NCBI GenBank assembly: GCA_017547755.1
Contig: JAFYOX010000031.1
Span: 1-56,235 of the forward strand
Reading direction: 5' to 3'
From: Clostridia bacterium
GTDB lineage: Bacteria; Bacillota; Clostridia; Oscillospirales; CAG-272
DNA: 56,235 nt
In this document: in pieces, positions 1-5,905 of the stretch
Numbering within the stretch: position 1 is the stretch's first letter
Layout: each line of letters begins with the position of its first letter
Program-made: the position numbers and the translations under genes
The notes under the pieces: model-generated
The model's input: only the letters and a program-made list of their open reading frames with translations
What the model was told of the DNA's origin: nothing
Databases searched by the model: none

Positions 1-67
1 CCTCACGGCGGGTAATCCGCTTGCGGCTGCTGTATTCCAGATCGGTGAACGTTTGTTGGTTTTTCAT
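1..67 (-). CDS. Transposase N-terminus (partial, IS5-like)
   Basis: Only the first 22 codons lie in the window; the gene runs off the left edge. The visible residues begin MKNQQTFTDLEYSSRKR and continue ITRRE, an arrangement (T-F-[AT]-D then a basic stretch with TRRE) that I associate with the N-terminus of IS5-family transposases. A GGGAG Shine-Dalgarno lies about ten bases before the ATG at 67. The family assignment is from memory of the N-terminal pattern alone; no catalytic residue is visible. Its insertion probably truncated the gene whose remnant follows at 125-280. Confidence 0.5.
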   Translation of the reverse strand, partial: MKNQQTFTDLEYSSRKRITRRE

Positions 68-124
68 TTTCGTTTGTCTCCCTGTTGTGTTGATATGAAT
101 ATTATACCATATCTTTTTCGATAG

Positions 125-280
125 GGTGGAGTTAATCAGTATTTACTTAAGCACGAAGCCGGCACCCTCGGCTTTGAGCTGTCCTGCCCGATTTATCTGC
201 TTGAAAACCAGTACCGGCACATGACTGAGTACCTGCACGACCTTGAGGTCCGTGCGGAAATCGAGAAAATCACCCTGTAA
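125..280 (+). pseudogene. C-terminal remnant of an unknown gene
   Basis: An open frame without a start codon encodes about 51 residues ending in RAEIEKITL and a TAA at 278-280. It includes the segment GTLGFELSCPIYLLENQY, which reads like genuine protein (mixed hydrophobic and charged, no low complexity). The frame is closed upstream by a TAG at 122, next to the putative IS, so I read this as the 3' end of a gene cut by the insertion. I do not recognise the family. The codon use resembles the small genes that follow in the accessory element. Confidence 0.5.
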
Positions 281-551
281 CAAACCGTGTAACAGAGTTG
301 TAACAAACTTCTGGAATGTTACAGACCAAATGTAACGTGTTACAGTTCTGTTACAAAAATTGTTACGTTGATTTTCTTGCAAAACCTCTCGTTTTCTCGC
401 GTTATCTCCGTTTTTCTTTATGGTGTAACATTGTAACATATTTTCTATATAAATATATAAAATAAAGGATTTATAGGCGCGCACGTATGTATATACGCCT
501 ATAAACCCTTTATATGGGTATAATGTATAGGAATCCGTGTTACTTGTTACA
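276..551. repeat. Cluster of 12 TGTTACA/TGTAACA motifs (iteron-like)
   Basis: The 7-mer TGTAACA, or its reverse complement TGTTACA, occurs with at most one change at 276, 288, 299, 317, 331, 338, 349, 361, 424, 432, 538 and 545. Several neighbours are spaced 11-12 bases apart (276/288/299 and 338/349/361), that is, about one helical turn. The stretch has no credible gene, is AT-rich between 430 and 470, and contains the palindrome at 464-511. Such arrays are typical of replication-initiator or regulator binding sites; no Rep gene is visible in the window, so the origin reading is inference. Confidence 0.6.
464..511. repeat. Large palindrome inside the iteron-like region
   Basis: TTTATAGGCG at 470-479 is perfectly repeated in reverse complement at 496-505. 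Pairing continues outward as AAAGG/CCTTT (464-468 with 507-511) after one A-C mismatch, giving 15 of 16 paired positions around a 16-base loop. There is no T-run, so it does not look like a terminator. A cruciform or initiator site in a replication or transfer origin would fit, but this is inference. Confidence 0.55.
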
Positions 552-556
552 GAGAC

Positions 557-604
557 ACACAAAAAGCCCGCAGCAACGATGTACGTTCTACGGGCTTTTT
601 GTGT
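557..604. terminator. Bidirectional intrinsic terminator
   Basis: ACACAAAAAGCCCG (557-570) and CGGGCTTTTTGTGT (591-604) are perfect 14-base inverted repeats. Read on the minus strand the hairpin is followed by a T-rich run and lies 36 bases after the stop of the XRE repressor gene, so it probably ends that transcript; the symmetric A/T arms would also stop plus-strand transcription coming from the left. Confidence 0.75.
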
Positions 605-639
605 AGCCTTTATTTTCCTCTGACACTTTTTCATGTCGC

Positions 640-870
640 TCACAACTCTTCGCCTGTGTCGTTCATTATGAGTCTTGTTTCGTAGGTGCAGTTCAGCGCT
701 TCAGCTATGGTGCGGATTTCTTTTTCAGAAAAATTATCTCGTGATAATTTGTTAGATAGGTTCTGCCGGGAGGTCCCCAGCTTTTCGGCAAGGTGGACAA
801 TCGTGATCCCGCGCCGGTCCAACATCACCCTGATTTTTTCGCCGATAGATAGTGCCATACAGTGAATCAC
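640..870 (-). CDS. XRE/Cro-CI family transcriptional regulator
   Basis: A protein of 72-76 residues, nearly all one helix-turn-helix DNA-binding domain: the segment HLAEKLGTSRQNLSNKLSR has the XRE pattern (Q at the start of the recognition helix, followed by hydrophobic spacing). The start is either GTG at 870 or ATG at 858 (MALSIGEKIRVML); the Shine-Dalgarno AGAAAGG is too close to the former and rather far from the latter, so the start is unresolved. The gene is transcribed divergently from the element's long plus-strand operon. It is probably the element's repressor, controlling both promoters through the palindrome at 967-980. Confidence 0.85.
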   Translation of the reverse strand: MIHCMALSIGEKIRVMLDRRGITIVHLAEKLGTSRQNLSNKLSRDNFSEKEIRTIAEALNCTYETRLIMNDTGEEL

Positions 871-886
871 ATCCTTTCTGTTTTAG

Positions 887-915
887 ATTATACACTGTAA
901 AATGTCCTTTGTCAA
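887..915 (-). promoter_or_regulatory. Promoter of the XRE repressor gene
   Basis: On the minus strand a perfect TTGACA (915-910) is followed after 17 bases by a perfect TATAAT (892-887). The spacer contains ACACTGTAAAATGT, a loose match to the operator palindrome at 967-980, consistent with autoregulation. Confidence 0.8.
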
Positions 916-956
916 TAAAAGATAAAAAAATAAATTAAAAAGTTTCGCAAAACCTA

Positions 957-985
957 TTGACAAACGACACTAAATAGTGTACAAT
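957..985 (+). promoter_or_regulatory. Promoter of the plus-strand element operon
   Basis: TTGACA at 957-962, a 17-base spacer, then TACAAT at 980-985. This sits 55 bases before the first start codon (1040) of the run of plus-strand genes and should be the element's main early-type promoter. Confidence 0.8.
967..980. promoter_or_regulatory. Operator-like palindrome in the promoter spacer
   Basis: ACACTAAATAGTGT is a perfect 14-base palindrome filling most of the spacer between the -35 and -10 boxes and touching the first base of the -10 box. A bound dimer would block RNA polymerase. The divergent XRE protein is the obvious candidate ligand; binding is inferred, not shown. Confidence 0.65.
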
Positions 986-1039
986 GTCAATGTCGAAAGA
1001 CAAAGGAAACTAAAACACAATTTCAAAGGAGAAGATACC

Positions 1040-1306
1040 ATGAAGATTATCATTTCTGCCAGCGTTGAATTCAACACCCCTGAAGACGTTCTCGATTATG
1101 AAGCCCTCGACGTCAGCGAAACCCCCGAAGATGACGTGCCCCCGATCCTGAACGCGGTAAACTACAAGGTCGGTTACAAGCACATCGTCATCGAAACGGA
1201 CACCGGCAATGTTGTTTTCCTTCGTAAGGACACAAAGGGTATGGCGGTTGACGGTCAGCCCATCGTCCTTCGTGGTGACGGCTTCCAGCGTATCAACTGC
1301 GACTAA
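1040..1306 (+). CDS. Hypothetical small protein, first gene of the element operon
   Basis: Encodes 88 residues beginning MKIIISASVEFNTPEDVLDY. The ATG at 1040 is chosen because AAAGGAG lies at a normal distance upstream; longer frames lack a ribosome site. The N-terminus is a short beta-like stretch followed by an acidic segment; no signal peptide or membrane segment. I do not recognise the family. Its TAA stop (1304-1306) is immediately followed by copy 1 of the intercistronic RNA element. Confidence 0.7.
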   Translation: MKIIISASVEFNTPEDVLDYEALDVSETPEDDVPPILNAVNYKVGYKHIVIETDTGNVVFLRKDTKGMAVDGQPIVLRGDGFQRINCD

Positions 1307-1381
1307 TGCAGAGTGGCGGGGCTTCGGCCCTGTTAATGCACACGGCACAAGCCGTCCGGTCACAAGTCCGGGAGGAAGGAG
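1307..1381 (+). promoter_or_regulatory. Intercistronic structured RNA element, copy 1
   Basis: Directly after a stop codon. Outer stem UGCA (1307-1310) with UGCA (1337-1340); inner stem CGGGGC (1317-1322) with GCCCUG (1327-1332) capped by UUCG; an extra hairpin 1342-1346/1351-1355 unique to this copy; second stem CCGG (1356-1359) with CCGG (1368-1371) around the loop UCACAAGU. GUGG at 1313-1316 can pair with the loop UCAC at 1360-1363 (one G-U wobble). The Shine-Dalgarno GGAGGAAGGAG follows at once, with ATG at 1388. Confidence 0.7.
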
Positions 1382-1387
1382 ACATAA

Positions 1388-1654
1388 ATGAAACAGTTTA
1401 AGAAAGTAACTACTGTAAACCACAGAAATCGTGAGTTTTACATCCTTCAGGATGAAAATGGCTTCTGGGCGATTGAATCGAAGTGGTTCGACAAAAACGG
1501 GGTTCTCACCAAAGGTTTTAACGGCCTGACCGGAATGCTCAATCGTGTTGCAGGGGCCACAATCAAGGCTTGCAAAGCACTCATTGATTACGAGTATTAC
1601 GTGAACGAGTGCGGCATGGAAAAACTTGATGCGCTCAAGAAGGTTTACGGGTAA
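1388..1654 (+). CDS. Hypothetical protein
   Basis: Encodes 88 residues starting MKQFKKVTTVNHRNREFYIL. The strong purine-rich ribosome site ending RNA-element copy 1 fixes the start. The sequence is soluble-looking, basic at the N-terminus with a central FNGLTGML segment; no family recognised. The stop TAA (1652-1654) is two bases before the second copy of the RNA element, so the gene is sandwiched between two copies. Confidence 0.65.
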   Translation: MKQFKKVTTVNHRNREFYILQDENGFWAIESKWFDKNGVLTKGFNGLTGMLNRVAGATIKACKALIDYEYYVNECGMEKLDALKKVYG

Positions 1655-1656
1655 AT

Positions 1657-1722
1657 CGCAGAGTGACGGGGCACAGTCCCCGGTAATGCGGCGGCACGGT
1701 CACAAGCCCGTGCAGAAAGAGG
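1657..1722 (+). promoter_or_regulatory. Intercistronic structured RNA element, copy 2
   Basis: Outer stem CGCA (1657-1660) with UGCG (1687-1690); inner stem CGGGG (1667-1671) with CCCCG (1678-1682), a full compensatory exchange relative to CCGCC/GGCGG in copies 3-5; second stem GCACGG (1694-1699) with CCGUGC (1708-1713). GUGA at 1663-1666 is complementary to the loop UCAC at 1700-1703. AGAAAGAGG (1714-1722) is the ribosome site for the ATG at 1728. Confidence 0.75.
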
Positions 1723-1727
1723 CTAAC

Positions 1728-1964
1728 ATGGATAAGTTACATGAGCTCCATAGAATTCACCGTGAATTAGTTCAGATGGCAGAGCGTGAAGCCACCCACC
1801 TTTGGAGACTGGCAAGAAAAGCAGAGGAACACGGTGTCTCTCCCGACACCGTAGCAGCTATCAGAGAAGAAGCCGATTACTGCTACCGCATCCTGACAGC
1901 AAGTCCGGCACGGATGATCGAATGGGACTTTCAGTATAAAATGAAATACGCTTTCAAAGTGTGA
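1728..1964 (+). CDS. Hypothetical helical protein
   Basis: Encodes 78 residues starting MDKLHELHRIHRELVQMAER. The start at 1728 is set by the ribosome site at the end of RNA-element copy 2; an upstream frame extension to 1626 would translate through the RNA element and is rejected. The composition (many E, R, A, H; no proline in the first half) suggests a small all-helical protein. No family recognised. The downstream gene follows after 12 bases. Confidence 0.65.
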   Translation: MDKLHELHRIHRELVQMAEREATHLWRLARKAEEHGVSPDTVAAIREEADYCYRILTASPARMIEWDFQYKMKYAFKV

Positions 1965-1976
1965 AAGGAGCCAGAG

Positions 1977-2246
1977 ATGACACGTCATGAAGCGGCGCGA
2001 AAAGTGCGTGACTGTTTGGCACGGGGGTATCGTGTTGAATCCGAATCGATATACGAACGCAGTGCGATTCGCATATTGTCATCGAACACAGGTTACAAAT
2101 GGTTAGTTGAATATACTCCAAACGAAAAAGGTGAATTAACTGCGTCGGACGTAAGACTGTTCGATCCCCTCACTGAAGTTCTACGGGACAATTCAGCGGC
2201 GGGTAAGCTGATATCCTATAACGCCTTTCGGATAAACGCAGAGTGA
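1977..2246 (+). CDS. Hypothetical protein
   Basis: Encodes 89 residues starting MTRHEAARKVRDCLARGYRV, with an AAGGAG ribosome site overlapping the end of the previous gene. This junction has no RNA element. The stop codon is notable: it is the TGA inside the conserved GAGTGA of RNA-element copy 3, so the last codons are encoded by the element. No family recognised; soluble, mixed alpha/beta by eye. Confidence 0.65.
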   Translation: MTRHEAARKVRDCLARGYRVESESIYERSAIRILSSNTGYKWLVEYTPNEKGELTASDVRLFDPLTEVLRDNSAAGKLISYNAFRINAE

Positions 2247-2300
2247 CCGCCTACGGGCGGGTAATGCGGCAGCACGGTCACAAGCCCGTGCAGAAAGAGG
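2237..2300 (+). promoter_or_regulatory. Intercistronic structured RNA element, copy 3
   Basis: Outer stem CGCA (2237-2240) with UGCG (2265-2268); inner stem CCGCC (2247-2251) with GGCGG (2256-2260), loop UACG; second stem GCACGG (2272-2277) with CCGUGC (2286-2291). GUGA at 2243-2246, which is also the upstream stop codon region, can pair with UCAC at 2278-2281. The ribosome site AGAAAGAGG ends at 2300. Confidence 0.75.
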
Positions 2301-2309
2301 TTTTTGAAA

Positions 2310-2585
2310 ATGGATAAGACTAAACGCTTCGAGATGATTAAGGCAATGGAACTGATTGCCCGTCAGGTCAATGACGAATGTATCTTTGAACAGTGGTTGA
2401 TGTGTGGTGTTGCCGATGGTGACATCGACAAGAACACCACTCCCGACGAGTTGGAAGACTACATGGATGATGAGGATTTTGCAGAACTCATGAGTACCTT
2501 CATTCATGTTATCGCCTGTGCCGGTAAGCACGGCGGCCTGTACTGTGATGGCGTGGTAAGCAAGGCACCGGAGGATCAGATATGA
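2310..2585 (+). CDS. Hypothetical acidic protein
   Basis: Encodes 91 residues starting MDKTKRFEMIKAMELIARQV. The ATG at 2310 is preferred to a TTG at 2304 because it is nine bases from AGAGG, against three. It has a very acidic middle (TPDELEDYMDDEDFAEL). No family recognised. Its TGA overlaps the next start (ATGA at 2582-2585), implying translational coupling. Confidence 0.65.
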   Translation: MDKTKRFEMIKAMELIARQVNDECIFEQWLMCGVADGDIDKNTTPDELEDYMDDEDFAELMSTFIHVIACAGKHGGLYCDGVVSKAPEDQI

Positions 2586-2725
2586 AGAAGTATGAAATAA
2601 CCTACGATGACGGCTACAACTACAGCTACTTCAGAACTTACGCAAAGAACAAAAAAGAAGCCCGTAAGAATTTCAAAGAAGCGATGGGAAAGCGTTATAG
2701 GATCATCGAGATAGAGGAAATCTAA
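2582..2725 (+). CDS. Small hypothetical protein (47 aa)
   Basis: A 47-residue frame, MKKYEITYDDGYNYSYFRTY at the start and a basic middle (KNKKEARKNFKEAMGKRY), coupled to the preceding gene by an ATGA overlap. The codon use matches its neighbours, and the stop TAA sits one base before RNA-element copy 4, as in other true genes here; this positional rule supports it being real. The function is unknown. Confidence 0.6.
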   Translation: MKKYEITYDDGYNYSYFRTYAKNKKEARKNFKEAMGKRYRIIEIEEI

Positions 2726-2726
2726 T

Positions 2727-2790
2727 CGCAGAGTGACCGCCTACACAGGCGGGTAATGCGGCAGTACGGTCACAAGCCCGTGCAGAAAGG
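2727..2790 (+). promoter_or_regulatory. Intercistronic structured RNA element, copy 4
   Basis: Outer stem CGCA (2727-2730) with UGCG (2757-2760); inner stem CCGCC (2737-2741) with GGCGG (2748-2752) and a longer loop; second stem GUACGG (2764-2769) with CCGUGC (2778-2783), where a U-G wobble replaces the C-G of copies 2 and 3. GUGA 2733-2736 and UCAC 2770-2773 are kept. AGAAAGG (2784-2790) serves the ATG at 2798. Confidence 0.75.
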
Positions 2791-2797
2791 AAAAATT

Positions 2798-3445
2798 ATG
2801 AAGAAATATCTTGTCAAAACCGCTATCCCTTCTCGAAAGAACCGCTGGGAGGCAAGCGTAGATGAAAGAACCATTAAAGCGGAAAACTTTAACGGTATGT
2901 TGATAAAAGCAATAACCCCTGATGAACTTAGTGCGGGCGCAAGAATCTTTGAAATCGAAGAACTCGCTACTATGGTTAAATCGTTCTATTTCCCGCTCAC
3001 GGTTTACAATCATGACAATCTTTATTTCGGAGGCGAATCCAGCGAAAAACTCGATAGCGGAATTGCAGTGCGCTATCGGTCTTACATCGAACAGGCTTTT
3101 CAGAATTATCAAGGCAATGACAACATGGCTGAGTATTTCGATGAATACGACAGTAAAACAGCCTACAAAAAGATCAAGTGTGCAGAATGGAAGTTTGAAG
3201 AGGTCAATGGTTGTCTTTGGGGAAAAGTTAATGTAAGTCTCACCGAAAAACTTACCACAGACGAAACGGAAGAATTAAAAGACTGGATTTCCGGACAAAA
3301 TTCGGATGGTCTCGGAGAAGGCTTTGAGCAGCAGGAAATTCGCACATACAATCATACAATCTCGGTATCTTTTTGGAATCCCGACGACAACTACCGCATT
3401 TATGATGAGATCGAATTTGGAAACCTTAGATATAATCTGAATTGA
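2798..3445 (+). CDS. Hypothetical protein with conserved-looking C-terminal segment
   Basis: Encodes 215 residues; the start at 2798 (MKKYLVKTAIPSRKNRWEAS) is set by the ribosome site at the end of RNA-element copy 4. The C-terminal third contains LKDWISGQNSDGLGEGFEQQ followed by beta-type sequence (ISVSFWNPDDNYRIYDEIEF); I have a vague memory of this G-EGFEQ pattern in uncharacterised proteins of Clostridial mobile elements but cannot name a family. No membrane segment or catalytic motif is evident. The TGA stop is one base before RNA-element copy 5. Confidence 0.65.
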   Translation: MKKYLVKTAIPSRKNRWEASVDERTIKAENFNGMLIKAITPDELSAGARIFEIEELATMVKSFYFPLTVYNHDNLYFGGESSEKLDSGIAVRYRSYIEQAFQNYQGNDNMAEYFDEYDSKTAYKKIKCAEWKFEEVNGCLWGKVNVSLTEKLTTDETEELKDWISGQNSDGLGEGFEQQEIRTYNHTISVSFWNPDDNYRIYDEIEFGNLRYNLN

Positions 3446-3446
3446 T

Positions 3447-3510
3447 CGCAGAGTGACCGCCTACGGGCGGGTAATGCGGGATGCCGGTCACAACCCCGGC
3501 AAGAAGGAGG
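3447..3510 (+). promoter_or_regulatory. Intercistronic structured RNA element, copy 5
   Basis: Outer stem CGCA (3447-3450) with UGCG (3475-3478); inner stem CCGCC (3457-3461) with GGCGG (3466-3470); second stem GCCGG (3483-3487) with CCGGC (3496-3500), a compensated change relative to copies 2-4, around UCACAACC. GUGA 3453-3456 and UCAC 3488-3491 are conserved. AAGAAGGAGG (3501-3510) is the ribosome site for the ATG at 3517. Confidence 0.75.
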
Positions 3511-3516
3511 TAACGC

Positions 3517-3927
3517 ATGAACATATCAAATGAACGGCTGAGAAGCCTTTGCATCAAGCATCAGTGGTTCACCGAAGGGACTTGTGAACAGTATGACAAG
3601 CTGTTCTATGCCAACACACACGGCGCACCCGTTGAGGAAATTGTAACAATGGTCTGGCTGTGCAGCGACGCTGAAACGTGGTGCCGGCGCAACATCAAAT
3701 CCATTCTCGAAACCGAAGGTGACAGCTCTGCTTACAAACATGAAGTCTGGTGTGTTGATCGCGGTAATAACTTCAACGGTATGATCGACTGCCGCCTTTT
3801 CGCTGATTACGAACCGGCGAAGGAATATTATGACGGGATCGGTGAAGATTCCTACCGACGAATCTACTCAGCTCCTGATATCTGGAACTATCTTGAAAGA
3901 ACATGGAAGGAGGGTGAAACCCTATGA
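3517..3927 (+). CDS. Hypothetical protein
   Basis: Encodes 136 residues starting MNISNERLRSLCIKHQWFTE, with a strong AAGGAGG ribosome site. It contains several Trp and Cys residues (VWLCSDAETWCRRN) without a recognisable metal-binding spacing. Its end overlaps the methyltransferase start by four bases (ATGA at 3924-3927), so the two are probably co-translated. No family recognised; it may be a partner of the methyltransferase, which is inference from coupling only. Confidence 0.65.
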   Translation: MNISNERLRSLCIKHQWFTEGTCEQYDKLFYANTHGAPVEEIVTMVWLCSDAETWCRRNIKSILETEGDSSAYKHEVWCVDRGNNFNGMIDCRLFADYEPAKEYYDGIGEDSYRRIYSAPDIWNYLERTWKEGETL

Positions 3928-5723
3928 ATAAAGCTGTTGTCCATTACGCAGAGGGCGGGGAGGAATTCTACCCCACCCCTGCCGCTCTTATTGATCGTAT
4001 GCTTTCCGGCATTGACTGGCGCATGATCCGCAATATCCTTGAACCCAGTGCGGGTAAAGGTGATATCGTACTTCACATTCTCCGCAAGAACTACCGTGAC
4101 CGTTACGGCGACAGAGAAAACCGTTTCGGGGGTATCTCTGTAGACTGCATCGAACTCGATCCGCACCTGACAAGCATTCTTAAATACAACTTCAGCCGTG
4201 AAAAAGCTCTGATCTTCCAGCCCACCATTGATAAGTACCGGGAAATGGATTACCGGAAAGTTACACCGGAGATGCAGCGGGAACAGGACACGGCCCTGCG
4301 TGAAAAGCACATCTGTGAAAGTGAAGCAGTCCATGTGGTATTCGATGACTTTCTTCAGTATGAGCCCTTCAAAGAATATGACCTAATCGTGATGAACCCG
4401 CCTTTCTCCAACGGATGTACTCACCTGCTCAAGGCACTGGACATTCAAAAGCGCGGCGGTTCCATCGTGTGTCTGCTGAACGCGGAAACGATACGCAACC
4501 CCTACACGCAGCAGCGGAAAGAGCTTCGCCGGCTGCTGGACCGTTACGGTGCGTCCATCGAATATATCGAAAACGCTTTCGTTCATGCTGAACGCCAGAC
4601 TGATGTTGAAGTGGCACTTATCAAAGTGTGCATCCCGACTGTGGCAGAGGAAAGCGACTTCTACGAGCGAATGAAAAAGGCTGAAAAACTGGATGACGAA
4701 TACGGAGCGAACCCCTCTCTTGAGTTGGACGTTACCGACTACATCAAATCCGCAGTAGCCCACTTCAGAGTGGAAACGAAAGCAGGGCTTGAACTGATCC
4801 GACAATTCAGAGCATTTCAGCCGTACATGAAGAAAGAACTGAATCCGAAAAGCCCTTACGGGAACGACTGCATTCTCCGTCTGACCGATTCAAGTGATCG
4901 CGGATATGATAGCGTTTCGGTGAACAGCTATCTTGAAAAGACCCGGCTCAAATATTGGAGCGCACTGCTTTCCAATCCGAAGTTTATCGGCAAGCTGACA
5001 AGCAAGCTGCAAAGCGAATACCGCGAAAAGGTTGACCGCCTGAAGGATTACGACTTCAACGAATATAACATTCAGGTACTTTCCGTAGAGATCATGGCAC
5101 AGGTCAGAACGGGCATAGAGGATGAAATAATCGCTATGTTCGACCGTCTGACCGCGGACCATACGTGGTCCCCTGAGTGCGCCAACAATCGTCATTACTA
5201 CGACGGTTGGGCAACCAATAAGGCTTGGAAGGTAAACAAGAAAGTCATCATCCCGTGTTACGGTCTGTATGACGAATATGACGGTCTGCCTCGGAAGTAT
5301 AAGGCGGTCGAAGTCCTGTCTGATATCGAGAAGATTTTCAACTTCTTTGATGGGCACATGACCGCTGACGTTGATCTGGGATCGCGGATTGAGGATTACT
5401 TCAGCCGCCGTGAAACTAAAAACGTTCCGTGTAAGTTCTTTACTGCGACTTTCTACAAGAAAGGCACCGTACATATCACTTTCACCTGCCCGGAACTGTT
5501 AGAGCGTTTCAACATCTATGCTGCCCAAAACAGGGGTTGGCTGCCGCCGTCCTACGGAAAGAAGAAGTATGCTGACATGAACCCCGGCGAAAAGAAAGTT
5601 GTGGATTCTTTTCAGGGTGAAAAGCAGTACGCAAAAGTTTTGAGCAACACCAACTACTATCTTGCTTCGCCTGTCCGTGTTGATACCATGCCGCTTTTGG
5701 CCGGAGGAATGAATGAATCGTAA
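3924..5723 (+). CDS. Adenine-specific DNA methyltransferase with DUF4942-like C-terminus
   Basis: Encodes 599 residues. The N-terminal half is an N6-adenine methyltransferase: FYPTP at 15-19, AdoMet-binding motif I EPSAGKGDI at 40-48, an acidic motif II (CIELDP, 75-80), DDF at about 141-143 and the catalytic NPPF motif IV in DLIVMNPPF (153-161). It would transfer a methyl group from AdoMet to adenine N6 in DNA. The C-terminal part, with TNKAWKVNKKVIIP and later FYKKGTVHITF, matches my memory of the DUF4942 domain seen in plasmid and phage methyltransferases. No restriction endonuclease or specificity subunit is nearby, so it is probably an orphan enzyme that protects or regulates the element. 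It is coupled to the gene upstream. Confidence 0.85.
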   Translation: MNKAVVHYAEGGEEFYPTPAALIDRMLSGIDWRMIRNILEPSAGKGDIVLHILRKNYRDRYGDRENRFGGISVDCIELDPHLTSILKYNFSREKALIFQPTIDKYREMDYRKVTPEMQREQDTALREKHICESEAVHVVFDDFLQYEPFKEYDLIVMNPPFSNGCTHLLKALDIQKRGGSIVCLLNAETIRNPYTQQRKELRRLLDRYGASIEYIENAFVHAERQTDVEVALIKVCIPTVAEESDFYERMKKAEKLDDEYGANPSLELDVTDYIKSAVAHFRVETKAGLELIRQFRAFQPYMKKELNPKSPYGNDCILRLTDSSDRGYDSVSVNSYLEKTRLKYWSALLSNPKFIGKLTSKLQSEYREKVDRLKDYDFNEYNIQVLSVEIMAQVRTGIEDEIIAMFDRLTADHTWSPECANNRHYYDGWATNKAWKVNKKVIIPCYGLYDEYDGLPRKYKAVEVLSDIEKIFNFFDGHMTADVDLGSRIEDYFSRRETKNVPCKFFTATFYKKGTVHITFTCPELLERFNIYAAQNRGWLPPSYGKKKYADMNPGEKKVVDSFQGEKQYAKVLSNTNYYLASPVRVDTMPLLAGGMNES

Positions 5724-5892
5724 ATTGAACACAATAAAACTTGACGTTGCAAAAGCTATGAAAGCTCTCGGCTACAAAGCTGAGAGCAGCAACGTTCGCA
5801 TTGTTGAAGTATCTTACAACCGCTATCGGGTGTTCCATAACGGGCACCCTGTAGGCATTTGGGACGTACAGCGTAATACGTTCGTGGATTAG
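5713..5892 (+). CDS. Small hypothetical protein (59 aa)
   Basis: A 59-residue frame, MNRKLNTIKLDVAKAMKALG at the start, overlaps the 3' end of the methyltransferase gene by 11 bases and has GGAGG five bases before its ATG. The C-terminal half (RVFHNGHPVGIWDVQRNTFV) looks like a small beta domain. The overlap and ribosome site support a real, translationally coupled gene; the function is unknown. Confidence 0.6.
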   Translation: MNRKLNTIKLDVAKAMKALGYKAESSNVRIVEVSYNRYRVFHNGHPVGIWDVQRNTFVD

Positions 5893-5905
5893 AGGGGGGG
5901 GAACC

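Noticed and set aside
125-136. AGGGTGGAGT shared by 124-133 and the terminator at 56152-56161 as inverted ends of one IS.
   Set aside because: Same orientation, only ten bases, and in the right copy it is part of a terminator stem; probably chance.
143-643. A 166-aa minus-strand frame across the TGTTACA array.
   Set aside because: It runs through the iteron-like repeats, the palindrome and a terminator, and shows erratic composition; the plus-strand remnant at 125-280 is the better reading.
1307-3510. The five similar segments as a CRISPR array.
   Set aside because: Spacers would be 280-650 bases and are genes; the repeats differ in compensatory fashion and end in ribosome sites. No cas genes.
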